DNA of 64,000 nucleotides from Ptychodera flava (Eukaryota > Hemichordata > Enteropneusta > Ptychoderidae), in contig NC_091931.1 of NCBI RefSeq assembly GCF_041260155.1, forward strand, positions 17,621,166-17,685,165. The letters run 5' to 3'. Every line of letters begins with the position of its first letter. Position 1 is the stretch's first letter. Positions 51,714-63,491 of this stretch are shown here, one piece after another. A program made the position numbers and the translations under genes. Below the pieces are notes generated by a model. The model searched no databases. It was not told the origin of the DNA and saw only the letters and a program-made list of their open reading frames with translations.

Positions 51714-52519
51714 GCAGGCCTTCTTTACAAGAATGGCAGTCGTAGGTATGATTACATTGTCATCAAACACAATTCAGGCTATTTTAGTAACAACAGTGAT
51801 GCCAAATGCAAATACACTGATACGGAAGTAATTAAGATGCTACACTTCCTAATTGACAACATATATGTCTCATTTGCCGGTATGACATTCAGGCAAACTA
51901 TAGGCATTCCTATGGGTACAAACTGTGCACCACTTCTTGCTGATTTATTTTTGTATTCATATGAAGCTGAGTTCATGCAGACTCTTCATAGTTCAGGATC
52001 TAAAAAGAGTTGCAAAGTCCTTTAATAATACCTATAGATATATTGATGATCTCATCAGTTTGAACAATCCTGGAATTTCTAATTACCTCCATCACATATA
52101 TCCAGATGAATTAGAAATTAAAGAAACAACGGAGAGCATGAACTCAGCATCGTATCTTGATCTATTTATTGAAATTAGACACAATGCAATACACACCAAG
52201 TTGTATGATAAAAGGGATGATTTTAATTTTGAAATCATTAACTTTCCCTACTTGACCAGTAATATTCCGTCGAGTCCAGCTTATGGTGTGTACATTTCAC
52301 AACTACTGAGATACTGTAGAGCTTGTGATTCATATGGAGATTTTCAGAGAGACACAGCTTATTAGTCTTAAGCTGGTGAGACAAGGATTTTCACAAAGTA
52401 GGTTGGTTAGATCTTTTAAGAAGTTCTATGGTAGATATGGAGATCTTATATCTAAATATGGCAAATCTGTCACTCAGATGATGAAAGACAGTATTCCCGA
52501 CTTTGACTCAGAACAGTAA
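51714..52519 (+). CDS. PLE reverse transcriptase, catalytic and C-terminal part (frameshifted)
   Basis: Continues KNGSRRYDYIVIKHNSGYF, FLIDNIYVSFAGMTF, RT motif B (GIPMGTNCAPLLADLF), the YIDD catalytic motif (52036 on), SASYLDLFIEI and the thumb region to DSIPDFDSEQ and TAA at 52517-52519. At least three single-base indels break the frame as written (near 51714-51740, 52006 and 52346). For the last two, the upstream copy has the undisturbed frame. Terminates without a C-terminal nuclease. Confidence 0.78.
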
Positions 52520-52777
52520 TTTAGCAGATAGCTGAATTACCGTACAATAACTTTGTCACACTAGTTCAATCTCTTGACGGGTGTAGCATGCTAGCAGGGT
52601 ACGCTTACCCATTCCGGACACCTGGTACCACCACTTATATAGTGGTTCAAGATTGTACTACCGATTTTGTCAGTGATCTTATGTTTCTTTGTGTGTTTGT
52701 TTTTACTGTTTATTGGACCTGGTAATTTATTTGCCTTGAATGATAATGATTGCTGGAATCGATTTGATGTCATATTG

Positions 52778-53256
52778 TCTCCGTTCAGATTCATGTCCGC
52801 GGAATTCTGGTAAAATAATGGGTTAAAAAGCGGATTCATCAGTAAAACCAGAAGTTTTTTTAAAGAACTCACAGCCCTGTCAGAAACTCACCGTTGATAA
52901 CGATTTTAGTCGGCGCCATATATATTCTCTTCAGTGCCAATTTCAGTAACTCCTTGAAGAAATTAATGAACAAATGCATGATTGATGAAGACACACATTC
53001 GCACAGAAGTATACCCTCATCCAAACACAAACAAACAGACAAACAGACAGACAGACCCAGGCAGACAGGAGGGCAGACAGGCATGCATGCATGCATGCAT
53101 GCATACATGCACACCATACATACATACATACATACATACATACATACATACATACATACATACATACATACATACATACATACATACATACATACATACA
53201 TACATACATACATACATACATACATACATACATACATACATACATACATACATACA

Positions 53257-53290
<34 letters not shown>

Positions 53291-55340
53291 CATATAACAC
53301 ACATACATATAACACATATACATATAACACACATGCATATGTACATGCATACTGATGATGCATAGCATGAACTAACTTTTGAAATGAGAAGTCTTCAGTG
53401 CATGTTGATAAATAACGCGTCAGTTTCACAGCCAGTCTATGGTTAATGAGTATGTTTAGGTGCGTTATTAAGATGACGAAAAGGCCAATAAAAGCAGGTT
53501 TATCATGAAGTGCGGTCCTTTTAAAAAAAAACCGCTCTGACAGTATAGCATTTACATTACGATAGAGTAAAAATAATGAGGGTCCTTTGTGTCAAATAAA
53601 GATGATCAAATTCAAAATTTAGAGCTTTTCGATTATCAGACGCGTTATGATGCGCGTGATGAGTTGGTCTGTCTGAAAACATGTACTTTGCTCACATAGG
53701 TTTGAGTGTTGTTAGACAGAGTGCAGCATAGTGTTAACAATTGATCTAAGTATGTGAAATAAAGAGAAAAAAGAATGTATACTGTTGGTGACCTAGACAG
53801 GTTGTATAACAAATACCATAGACTCAACACGAATAACAAATCAAGCCAATACACCCGTTACTTCCCTCCTTCCCCACCCGGCCGAAACCTCTTTCAGACT
53901 GACTATTGAAATAGCAAGTACAGTACTTCAATGAACCCTTTTAACTCCAAAGTCAATTTCCGTTGCATTTCTAAGATATACCTCAGTCAATTTTTTACAG
54001 ATTTTTGCCAAAATTTTGATGAAAAAATTTAGCTAATAAAATGTGATGTCCTTTTGATCCAAAATTATCAAAAACGTTAGTGGAAATTTCATAAAATTTG
54101 GCAAAATGTTGCACTAAAATTTGGATCGGAAAAATTGCAGCACTCAAAGGATTAACAGGTAAAATTCCATTCAATTTGACATAAAATGACAGTCTGTCCG
54201 TGAGGATGACTGCTGCCTAATTGGGAAGTATCTGTGATGACTGATGTTAAGTCTTTTTATTAAAGTCATCGATAAAACAGTATCCCCTGCATAGAGGGGA
54301 TGGGATTCTGAGTATCTGACACACAAACAACCCTGTCTTTAAAAGATCCTCCCTCAAGCACAGAAACGAGAACATACTGTAAGTTGTAAATGAAGTGGAA
54401 CTCTGTGATTGGTCATTTAGAGGCCGCGCCATGGCAAACCGACCAGTATCCAATCCGCTGATACGCACAGCCGATTAACAGGCTGGCAATGTTTGCCGAG
54501 AAATTAGAGTGGAGAGGAGATATGGACTTGTAGGTAATAAAGAAAGCAGTCAAACAGATTGGAGTCGAAATCTTTATTTGAAACTTCACAGTCAAAATTA
54601 ATAAAATAAAATAAAACAAACTGTTCCAAAAAGAACCCCATCCCTCCCCCACCCAGGAGACTGACTGTGCTTGAACCCGTGACCTTTGAGTGGACCCTCA
54701 GACTTTCGCAAAGTTCGAGCGCAAATCTTGTACAAATTGGTGCCCACATCGAAACGAGTTGCAAGTTTTTGAATTCGAGCGTTGCAAAGGTCACAGGTTC
54801 AAGTGGGACAGTAAGGAGCGCAAAAGGAAGTTTGCACACTGAAACTTGAGACTGAACCCTCACAAAAAGAGTTAGTAAAATAGAAAGAGCGCCCTCATAG
54901 ATGTTGTGCAAACCATATCAAATTTTTTGGGTGTAAAAGAAAATGTTGACTTAAATACGATTGGAACTAATTTGGGATAATTGGATGGTGAAGTAATGTC
55001 TATTTTACTGCAAGGTGTTGATATAATTATTTTTCGGTAAATGTGATCTTTTTTCATCAAAGTACTTGAAACCTTGGATGAAAGTACGTTTGTAAGGGGT
55101 AAAGAGTTAAGGCTGAAAGTTCAAAGGCAAAATATAGCGTATGACGCACAGGGGGAGGGTCATCGTCTTTTACGCATGAAAAATGGGGTAGTTCACTTTT
55201 TCTTGCAAACACTGAAAGATGAAGGATCAGTTTTTCGCGCAGCGTCATTTTGCAAAACACCGGCCCTCCCCGCGTAATTTCTATCCAGTAACTAAACCAC
55301 TTCACTCACACGGGGCTTCAAATTTTTTTACAATGTAAGC
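52778..55340. other. No gene recognised between PLE and duplicated block
   Basis: Contains the CATA microsatellite (below), an imperfect 19-bp inverted pair (CTTGAACCCGTGACCTTTG at 54670 and its inverse at 54785-54803), and a solo end of the 47.3-kb element at 54951. Confidence 0.6.
53079..53345. repeat. (GCAT)n and (CATA)n microsatellite
   Basis: A short CAGA/GCAT lead, then about 43 CATA units, then degenerate CATATAACACA units. The long ORFs over it on both strands are artefacts. Confidence 0.95.
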
Positions 55341-55372
55341 TTACATGTACAATATCGTGTGGCATTTCTTAC

Positions 55373-55471
55373 CTGGGGGTTGCGTTCCTGACGCTGCACA
55401 GTCGCCTTGGCAATCACATGGTGCCTGGTTACAAGATGCAGTTGGCGAACAAGATTGACAGCTTGGAATTT
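55373..55471 (-). pseudogene. Duplicate of the 8-Cys exon
   Basis: Encodes IPSCQSCSPTASCNQAPC and CDCQGDCAASGTQPP with all eight Cys and both splice signals (gtag acceptor, CCAG|GTAAGA donor) kept. Intact alone, but in a fragmentary locus. Confidence 0.75.
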
Positions 55472-55597
55472 CTACAAAATAAATTTGGTCAATTACTGAT
55501 AAGCTAATATAAATCGTAGGTTTTCGTCCTCGATATCACTATATAATACTATATACGATATTTTTGTTTGGCTTTATTTGCTGGGCCGGATGGGGTT

Positions 55598-55918
55598 CTA
55601 AGGTAGAATACGCTTTGGGGACAGATCTTCAGACACTTAGTCTTTTACAATACTCTTTTGGCATACCACTTGCGGGGGCTCATTTTAAAGCTTACGGAAT
55701 AAAAACAGGTTTAACCGACTACGTTTTGTGAAAACAGCGAATTTGTTTTCTTCCATAAAGACACCAAAGGGTTGCTTCCATTTGACTGGTAAATATTGGG
55801 TTTTTCACGGTGACGCCGGTTTTTCCTCTTGATTTTGAAAGAGATGGTTTAAAGTTTGTGCGATGAAAGCTTGAGAAAAAATACCAGTCTTTCATTTTTG
55901 AGGCACGTACTACCTTAG
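55598..55918. mobile_element. MITE family 1, copy d
   Basis: CTAAGGTAGAATACGC at the left and GTACTACCTTAG at the right. It occupies the same intron position as copy a at 14866, so it predates the duplication. Confidence 0.65.
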
Positions 55919-56264
55919 AGCAGCAGTTACGTGTTTTCAGATACAAAACTCATGTCAAAAATATAAGCTAAAATCTATAACGGTACATGCTTTCATGAAA
56001 CTATCGGCCCTAGGGTAAGTGTTTTGTTCTTGTGTTGAAAGGAGAAAGTGAACCGGAAGTAAACTTTGGCGATAAAACCTGTACGTAAATATTATGTAAA
56101 TGATGCAGATCTTTGACGCCACTGATTTTGCGCCAGGCGTGTCTGTCACATTAGAAAATTGGAAACTGAATTTGGAAGTCACGAGCGACACAGCACTGCA
56201 GACTTCGAAGAGAGCACAAGCACCCTGACTGTATGTGAGCAATATCACAGACGCCTGTATCCAC

Positions 56265-56387
56265 CAGATTTGCAGTGGTAGCACGTAACACCTGGTGGAC
56301 AGGATCAGGTCATTTCATTGTCGAATTTGTCACAGAGTAAACATGATCCCCCGCTTTCACTTGCGACATTATCAGCACAGACAAACT
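56265..56387 (-). pseudogene. Duplicate of EGF exon 18, broken
   Basis: Begins EFVCADN like the parent, but has lost one Cys (SESGGSC for TCQNGGSC) and has TGA at 56305-56307 in place of a Cys codon. It has Cys for Gly near the end, and its donor is weakened to GTGGAT. These are substitutions, so this is true decay and not an assembly indel. Confidence 0.82.
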
Positions 56388-56964
56388 CTAAAGAATATCA
56401 GAAATAAATCATCAGCGATCGTCACATGCAGGTCGTACCCAATTAACGCTCAATAAGTATCCATTCAGATCTACTTATGACTTCATAGAGCCATTCAAAA
56501 ATTCCCACGTCAGTTCTTCGGGGTCATCTCATCATTATCGGGTAGGTTAGAAAAATACTTTGGACGATGGTTTTTTATCTCTAGGAGTGTTGTCGGATGG
56601 CCATTTTTTACACATTAAGATTTGAACCCGGTACGTAGTTTTCCAACTTGACATGCATGCTAATGTACTGCTCTGAAGTATGTGAAGAAATTAACATTTA
56701 TAGGAATGGAGGCTGTCGGTTAGTTCCTTCTGTAACAAATTTAAAGTTTCTTTTCACATCCAAGGCACCTTTTCCATCACATTTCTTATGCCATCACCTA
56801 TAAAACAATATTGTTTGCCTCTTATGTCGTCAAACCACTGGATCCTACACCCCTCGTGGCAAAGTTGCTCGCCTTGCAAAAGAATCAACCTTACCCGCCC
56901 CTCAACAATCAAAAAGGCTTTCTTGTTTCTTATGATCATATATGTGTGACGACTCTGTACATAC

Positions 56965-57078
56965 CGATTTCACACAGGTATCCAGTAAACTGGTAGGGAC
57001 AGGAACACCAAGAATCAGCGCCATCACCGAGACAGCTACCTCCATTCAAACAGCCATCCACGTCGCAATTTGGAAATT
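56965..57078 (-). pseudogene. Duplicate of EGF exon 17, copy 1
   Basis: 114 nt, frame intact: EFPNCDVDGCLNGGSC, then LGDGADSWCSCPYQFTGYLC. Splice signals kept (tgtag acceptor, ATCG|GTATGT donor). It is the most diverged of the three tandem copies. Confidence 0.78.
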
Positions 57079-57123
57079 CTACAGAGTATTTAAAAGATTA
57101 AAGCATGATGCTTACAGTTTACA

Positions 57124-57780
57124 TACAACACCACACTACCCTACCCTACACTACACTACACTACACTACACTACACTACACTACACTACACTACACTACA
57201 CTACCCTACGCTACGCTACGCTACGCTACGCTACGCTATGCTACGCTACGCTACGCTACGCTACACAACACTACACAACACTACACTACACTACACTACA
57301 CTACACTACACTACACTACACTACACTACACTACACTACACAACACTACACTACACTACACTACACTACACTACACTACACTACACTACACTGCACTACA
57401 CTACACTACACTACACTACACTACACTACACTACACTACACTACACTACACTACACTACACTACACTACACTACCCTACACTACACTACACAACACTACA
57501 CTACACTACACTACACTGCACTACACAACACTACACTACACTACACTACACTACACTACACTACACTACACTACACTACACTACACTACACTACGCTACG
57601 CTACACTACACTACACTACACTACACTACACTACACTACACTACACTACACTACACTACACTACACTACACTACACTACACTACACTACACTACACTACA
57701 CAACACTACACTACACTACACTACACTACACTACACTACACTACACTACACTACACTACACTACACTACACTACACTAAA
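57124..57780. repeat. (ACACT)n satellite array 1
   Basis: About 650 bp of CACTA units with scattered ACACA and GCTAC variants, directly next to EGF copy 1. Long ORFs of repeated Thr-Leu-His-Tyr are artefacts. Confidence 0.97.
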
Positions 57781-58386
57781 CTAGCTACACTATACCACAC
57801 CACACTACACTTGTTACACTACACCACACCACACCACTACTGTACATTACGCTATTCTACCCTGTATCACACAACATCGCACAGCACTACGATACAATCA
57901 AATACAAACCAGATGTGAACTGAATGTGCTCACGTGTTTAATACATAATAGTAGTGATCGATCAGCGATCGGCAGATGCAAGTCATACCAGATGAACGCT
58001 AAAAATAAGTATCCATTTAGTATTGATTATTTGTAACTTTAATAGAGCCTTTCCACAAATTCCACGTGAGTTTTTCAGGGTTATTTTATGGCTATCGAGG
58101 TAGTTTTGAAAATTACTCTTCGCCACGATGATGTTTTGACCTCAAAGAGTTATGGAGGCTGGCCATTTTTTACACATTTAAGATTTGTGCTGTTACGTAG
58201 TTTACCGACCGGAAAAAGACTAAAACTTACCCGCCCTCAACGAAAAAAATTGCCCCTTGCCCATTTTATCCCCTTTGATATGTGGAAAGTGAAAAGAATC
58301 TACAAAGTGACAGCAAGAGAGTACTTTTTTTGCAAAAGGTTTTCATGTTGCTCACCATCATATACGTATGACTACACTATACACAC

Positions 58387-58500
58387 CGGTTTCACACTGG
58401 TATCCAGTAAACGGGTAGGGACATGAACACCAAGAATCAACGATATCGATGATACAGCTACCTCCATTCAAACAGCCATCCACTTCGCAATTCGGAAATT
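58387..58500 (-). pseudogene. Duplicate of EGF exon 17, copy 2
   Basis: 114 nt, intact: EFPNCEVDGCLNGGSC, then IIDIVDSWCSCPYPFTGYQC. It appears identical to copy 3. Donor ACCG|GTGTGT. Confidence 0.8.
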
Positions 58501-58552
58501 CTGCAGAGTATTTAAAAGATTATATCATGCTTACATTTTACATACAACGCTT

Positions 58553-59245
58553 AACTACACTACACAGCACTTCACTACACTTCACTTCACTACACTACAC
58601 TACACTACACTACACTACACTACACTACACTACACTACACTACACTACACTACACTACACTACACTACACTACACTACACTACACTACACTACACTACAC
58701 TACACTACACTACACTACACTACACTACACTACACTACACTACACAACACTACACAACACTACACTACACTACACTACACTACACTACACTACACTACAC
58801 TACACTACACAACACTACACTACACTACACTACGCTACCCTACACTACACTACACTGCACTACACTACACAACCCTACACTACACTACACTACACTACAC
58901 TACACTACACTACACTACACTACACTACACTACCCTACATACACTACACAACCCTACACTACACTACACTACACTACACTACACTACACTACACTACACT
59001 ACACTACACTACACTACACTACACTACACTACACTACACTACACTACGCTACACTACGCTACACTACACTACACTACACTACACTACACTACACTACACT
59101 ACACTACACTACACTACACTACACTACACTACACTACACTACACTACACTACACTACACTACACTACACTACACTACACTACACTACACTACACTACACT
59201 ACACTACACTACACTACACTACACTACACTACACTACACTACACC
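58553..59245. repeat. (ACACT)n satellite array 2
   Basis: About 690 bp, same unit and same kind of variants as array 1. Confidence 0.97.
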
Positions 59246-59802
59246 ACTACTGTACATTACACTATTCTACCCTGTACCACACAACATCGCACAGCACTAC
59301 GATACAATCAAATACAAGCCAGATGTGAACTGAATGTGCTCACGTGTTTTAAGACATAATAGTAGTGATCGATCAGCGATCGGCAGATGCAGGTCATACC
59401 AGATGAACGCTCAAAATAAATATCCATTCAGTATTGATTATTTGTAACTTTAATAGAGCCTTTCCACAAATCCCCACGTGAGTTTTTCACGGTCATTTTA
59501 TGGCTATCGAGGTAGTTTTGAAAATTACTCTTCGCCACGATGGTGTTTTGACCTCTAAGAGTTATGGAGGCTGGCCATTTTTTTACACATTTAAGATTTG
59601 TGCCTGTTACGTAGTTTACCAACCGAAAAAAGACTAAAACTTACCCGCCCCTCAACGAAGAAAAATTGCCCCTTGCCCATTTTATCCCCTTTGATGTGTG
59701 AAAAGTGAAAAGAATCTACAAAGTGACCACAGGAGAGTACTTTTTTGCAAAAAGTTTTTCATATTGCTCACGATCATATACGTATGACTACACTATACAC
59801 AC

Positions 59803-59916
59803 CGGTTTCACACTGGTATCCAGTAAACGGGTAGGGACATGAACACCAAGAATCAACGATATCGATGATACAGCTACCTCCATTCAAACAGCCATCCACT
59901 TCGCAATTCGGAAATT
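59803..59916 (-). pseudogene. Duplicate of EGF exon 17, copy 3
   Basis: Same sequence as copy 2 over the exon and about 90 bp on either side. Start-to-start spacing of the three copies is 1422 and 1416 bp. Confidence 0.8.
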
Positions 59917-59967
59917 CTGCAGAGTATTGAAAAGATTATATCATGCTTACATTTTACATACAACGCT

Positions 59968-60082
59968 TAACTACACTACACAGCACTTCACTACACTTCA
60001 CTTCACTACACTACACTACACTACACTACACTACACTACACTACACTACACTACACTACACTACACTACACTACACTACCCT
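59968..60082. repeat. (ACACT)n satellite array 3
   Basis: About 115 bp, the shortest of the three arrays in the duplicate and close in size to the parent array at 16457. Confidence 0.95.
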
Positions 60083-60419
60083 GTACCTCACATCGCACAA
60101 CAATATGATACAATAAAATACAAAAATCCATACAAGACAATACAATGTAACACAATACGACACCGCACAAATAATGCATTAAATACAATACAATACAATA
60201 CAACACACCAAAACAATTCAACACAACAGCTCAGCATAGCAGAGCAATATACAATAGTACACAATACAATAAAACAACAAAACACAATACAATTCATTCC
60301 AATACAATAAAATAAAATAAAATACGATAAAATACAATAGAATGCACCAAAACACAACACACCACAACACGACACAATATAGCACAATACAATAGTATGA
60401 TATAAAATAATATTACACC

Positions 60420-60577
60420 AGTATATTGATGGCGCAAATACAGCGATCTGATTGGTCGAAACGCGAAAAGAACCATGCTATATTCGCGATATAGCACGCG
60501 TAACAGACGTGCAAGCTCTCGGCAAGAGCAAAAATCCATTTTTTTACGTTCCATGCCAGAATTTCAATATACTGTTA
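60420..60577. mobile_element. Small TIR element (about 158 bp)
   Basis: Begins CAGTATATTGATGG and ends TTTCAATATACTG. Inside are ATTCGCGATATAGCACGCG and a GCTCTCGGCAAGAGC hairpin. Short and non-coding. Confidence 0.45.
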
Positions 60578-60717
60578 TGATATAATAGCAATAAATCACA
60601 CCCAGCGACGGTATACCGCTCGGTGACCACTTCACATCACGCTATATCGCTCGTACACATATGTCGTGAACTGAGTCAAAGTCTCGTGGTATATCGTCGC
60701 TTGGTTTGCTTTATGCT

Positions 60718-60810
60718 AAAATACAATACAATACAATACAATACAATACAATACAATACAATACAATACAATACAATACAATACAATACAATACAATACA
60801 ATACAATACA
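60718..60810. repeat. (AATAC)n satellite
   Basis: About 18 AATAC units just before the fold-back element. Confidence 0.96.
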
Positions 60811-60814
60811 TATT

Positions 60815-60969
60815 GAGGTTATCCCTCGATATCACCTCTTGATGCGGTCGTATTGCTGCGAGTGCGGTTGTGGGCCGCATCACACGAGTCGAAGACGAGT
60901 GTGATGCGGCCCACAACCGCACGAGCAGCAATACGACCCTACCAAGAGGTGATATCGAGGAATAACCTC
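60815..60969. mobile_element. Fold-back element with about 70-bp arms
   Basis: Outer ends GAGGTTATCCCTCGATATCACC and GGTGATATCGAGGAATAACCTC, inner arms GTGCGGTTGTGGGCCGCATCAC inverted, with a loop of about 14 nt (GAGTCGAAGACGAG). A near-perfect snap-back with only a few mismatches. Confidence 0.8.
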
Positions 60970-61571
60970 TTTATCATATACCTATGCCCACGTTATTAAA
61001 TGAATAAATCTCGTATACTGAAATATGATACGTTTCACTGTGGTTTTTCTTGATGGACTACATTTGTTTGCGTCATCTTGCTAAGGCGGATTGATATACT
61101 AGCGTCTGACGTAATCTATCAGCTGGCTCATTGCCAATTATTTTACGGTTGAGCAGAGAAATGCTTGAACTCTGTCATCAAACATGTAGGATATCTACCG
61201 AATCGGTACGGTACATGCAAGTGTTGTGTTTGGTATTATTTTCCAGATCGCATTTACCATGAATACACGATATTTTTGAAAGTTGTGCTTTTGAATTTGC
61301 CGGTCCTCCGACATGTCCGATTTGCTTGTCGTCTGCGCGTCTGAGCTTATGCACGGACCGAACAGCTGGTCTGTCATCGATCTGTCAGTGCCGGCATGCC
61401 CGTACGGTGTGATGCTCTGCTCTTTAATTTGTTCAAATTGGTAGCACTACTAGCAGGTTAATCCGATATCGACACATGTGTTTTATTTAGTTACCCCGCA
61501 TTTCCCTATGCTTCAAAACCCTGCCACTTTTGGAGATCGGACATGATATCGTAGTCAAAGTCAAAATCATA

Positions 61572-62822
61572 GACTGGCACCCACAGGCGCTTGGCACATT
61601 GCTGGGATAATAATCGTATTTAATATGTAGAATGTCTATATACGACTTGATTATTCAGTAAAAGAATCACCGTACATGAGATATAAGTGTAGGCCTATAG
61701 GCCTACATATTGACTGGCATTATACCGAGTGGCTATGGCTGCCTGGCTCAGGCCAGGCGAACGCACTGCATAATCATCAATGTGTAGAATGTCTACATGA
61801 CTTGATTATTTAATAAAGAATAACGGTACGTGATATTACTGTACATGTCGGGAGTGGCTGTAGCTGCGGGGCTTTGGCCCGGCTTGGGCCCGTTGTCCAC
61901 TGCTGCACAGACATAAACTCAAGGCGTGAAAGCTTTTCACCGCCCGATTTCATAAATCAGCGAAATTCAGGATCTCTGAGCGTTTTCGGTGATGAAAACT
62001 GGTCATCGGTCAGGTGGTTGCATAAACAATCGATCGACTGGCCCTTTTGCCTAAATCATACCTTACCCTATGCTACTGGCAAGAAATCGTCCTGAAATCG
62101 GCTGGGCACACCAACCCAGCGCCGGCCATTTTGAATAAGCTTCCTGCAACGCACGCGTCCAATGAAAGAAGAGCAATTGAAAGACAATACGTCATCTGCC
62201 AAGGGTTGTAATGCACAGGCGCATACATTACATGCAGCTCATTCAAAATGGCCGGCGCTGGGTTGGTGTGCCCAGCCGATTTTAGGACGATTTCTCGCCA
62301 GTAGCATAGGGTAAGGTATGATTTTAGGCAAAAGAGGTCAGTCGATCGATTGTTTATGCAACCATCTGACCGTTGACCAGTTTTTATCACCGGAAACGCT
62401 CAGAGTTAATGAATTTCGCTGATTTATGAAATCGAGCGGTGAAAAGCTTTCTGGCCTTTTCATCTTGTCTGTGCAGCGGTGGACAACTGGCCCAAGCCGG
62501 GCCCAAGCCCTGCAGAGCTCTACAGCCGCTTGGTTAAGCTGGCTCACATGTACAGTAATATCACGTACCGTTATTCTTTATTAAATAATCAAGTCTTGTA
62601 GACATTCTACACATTGATGTTTATGCAGTGCGTTCGCCGGGCCCGAGCCATAGCCATTCGTGTATAATGCCAGTCAACATGTAGGCCTATAGGCCTAGGC
62701 CTACACTAATATCACGTACAGTGATTCTTTTTATTGAATAATCAAGTCGTATATAGATATTCTACATATTAAATACGATTATTATCCCAGCAATGTGCCA
62801 AGAGCCTGTGCTGGCACCATAG
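61572..62822. mobile_element. Large fold-back element, arms about 570 bp
   Basis: Left arm 61572-62137 and right arm 62241-62822 are inverted copies at high but imperfect identity, with a spacer of about 103 bp. The outermost shared bases read CTTGGCACATTGCTGGGATA and the innermost ATTTTGAAT. Each arm holds two related subrepeats around GTAGAATGTCTA with GACTTGATTATT. No transposase is seen. Confidence 0.82.
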
Positions 62823-63083
62823 TTTGTTTTGATTAGGGCGCCACCATGTAAGTAGTCCGGTATGCAAATCAACAGGCCGTATCAGGCTTTGTTATGTAAA
62901 TCAACAGGTCGTATCACTTTTTTATATGCAAATATTCAATTGAATGAAAGAAAGACGTACTGATCATTCCTTTCATATGCAATCAACAAGGCGTATCACT
63001 TTATTGACATGCAAATAAACATGATAAATCATGTCACTGAACTCAGTACAGACACAATACAGGGCATAGGTATATGATAAAAA

Positions 63084-63180
63084 AAATACAATGCAATGCA
63101 ATGCAATACAATACAATACAATACAATACAATACAATACAATACAATACAATACAATACAATACAATACAATACAATACA
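63084..63180. repeat. (AATGC)n / (AATAC)n satellite
   Basis: Equivalent of 16616-16733, with the same CGGAGTTCTCC flank. Confidence 0.96.
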
Positions 63181-63410
63181 CGGAGTTCTCCATGGCTTGA
63201 AAAACAGTGGGCGACTATAATGTATAATTTGCATAATATTTTGTTGTGATAAAAACAAGTCCATTCTTTTGTCAAGTCATTAACATATGAATAGATTGTT
63301 CCCAAAACAGGGGGTGGCCAACCCCTACAAAATCCCCCTGTGGAGAACCCTTATAGAATTCAATACAACAAACTTAATAAAATAATCGCTATCATACCAA
63401 TCCATAATCC

Positions 63411-63446
63411 AATAACACTAGGTCAAAATTTGTAAGACAATAGTTG

Positions 63447-63491
<45 letters not shown>

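Larger units (their letters stand above)
49562..52777 (+). mobile_element. Penelope-like element, downstream copy with GIY-YIG upstream of RT
   Basis: About 3.2 kb. Order: short leader, GIY-YIG endonuclease region (49651-50406), RT (50403-52519, in several frames as written), stop, about 258-bp 3' tail. The RT frame does not continue into an endonuclease, so the order is EN-RT, as in Naiad/Chlamys-type PLEs rather than classical Penelope (RT-EN). Frameshifts separate the parts. The 5' end may be incomplete since no clear ATG precedes the EN. Confidence 0.8.
55340..63410 (-). repeat. Partial duplicate of the protease gene, expanded by satellites and insertions
   Basis: Its left part (55340-57080) follows 14620-16420 of the gene in order: 8-Cys exon, MITE family 1, EGF exon, EGF exon. 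Its right end (63063-63410) matches 16600-16970, including the AATAC satellite and the flank with CATATGAATAGATTGTT. The EGF-plus-satellite part is triplicated and the stretch 60100-63050 is inserted. It lies upstream of the gene's own first exon, in the same orientation, and lacks a signal peptide, protease or LDLa exons. Confidence 0.82.

Noticed and set aside
52869..53429. Long ORFs on both strands of the CATA/TATG tract, and similar ones at 8083-8373, 9430-9885 and 22796-23274
   Set aside because: A four-base repeat without stops is open in all frames; Tyr-Met-Cys-Val or His-Thr-Tyr-Ile strings are artefacts.
57105..59333. Plus-strand ORFs of 200-290 codons made of Thr-Leu-His-Tyr repeats
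   Set aside because: They are translations of the ACACT satellite, open in several frames at once, with no codon-level structure.
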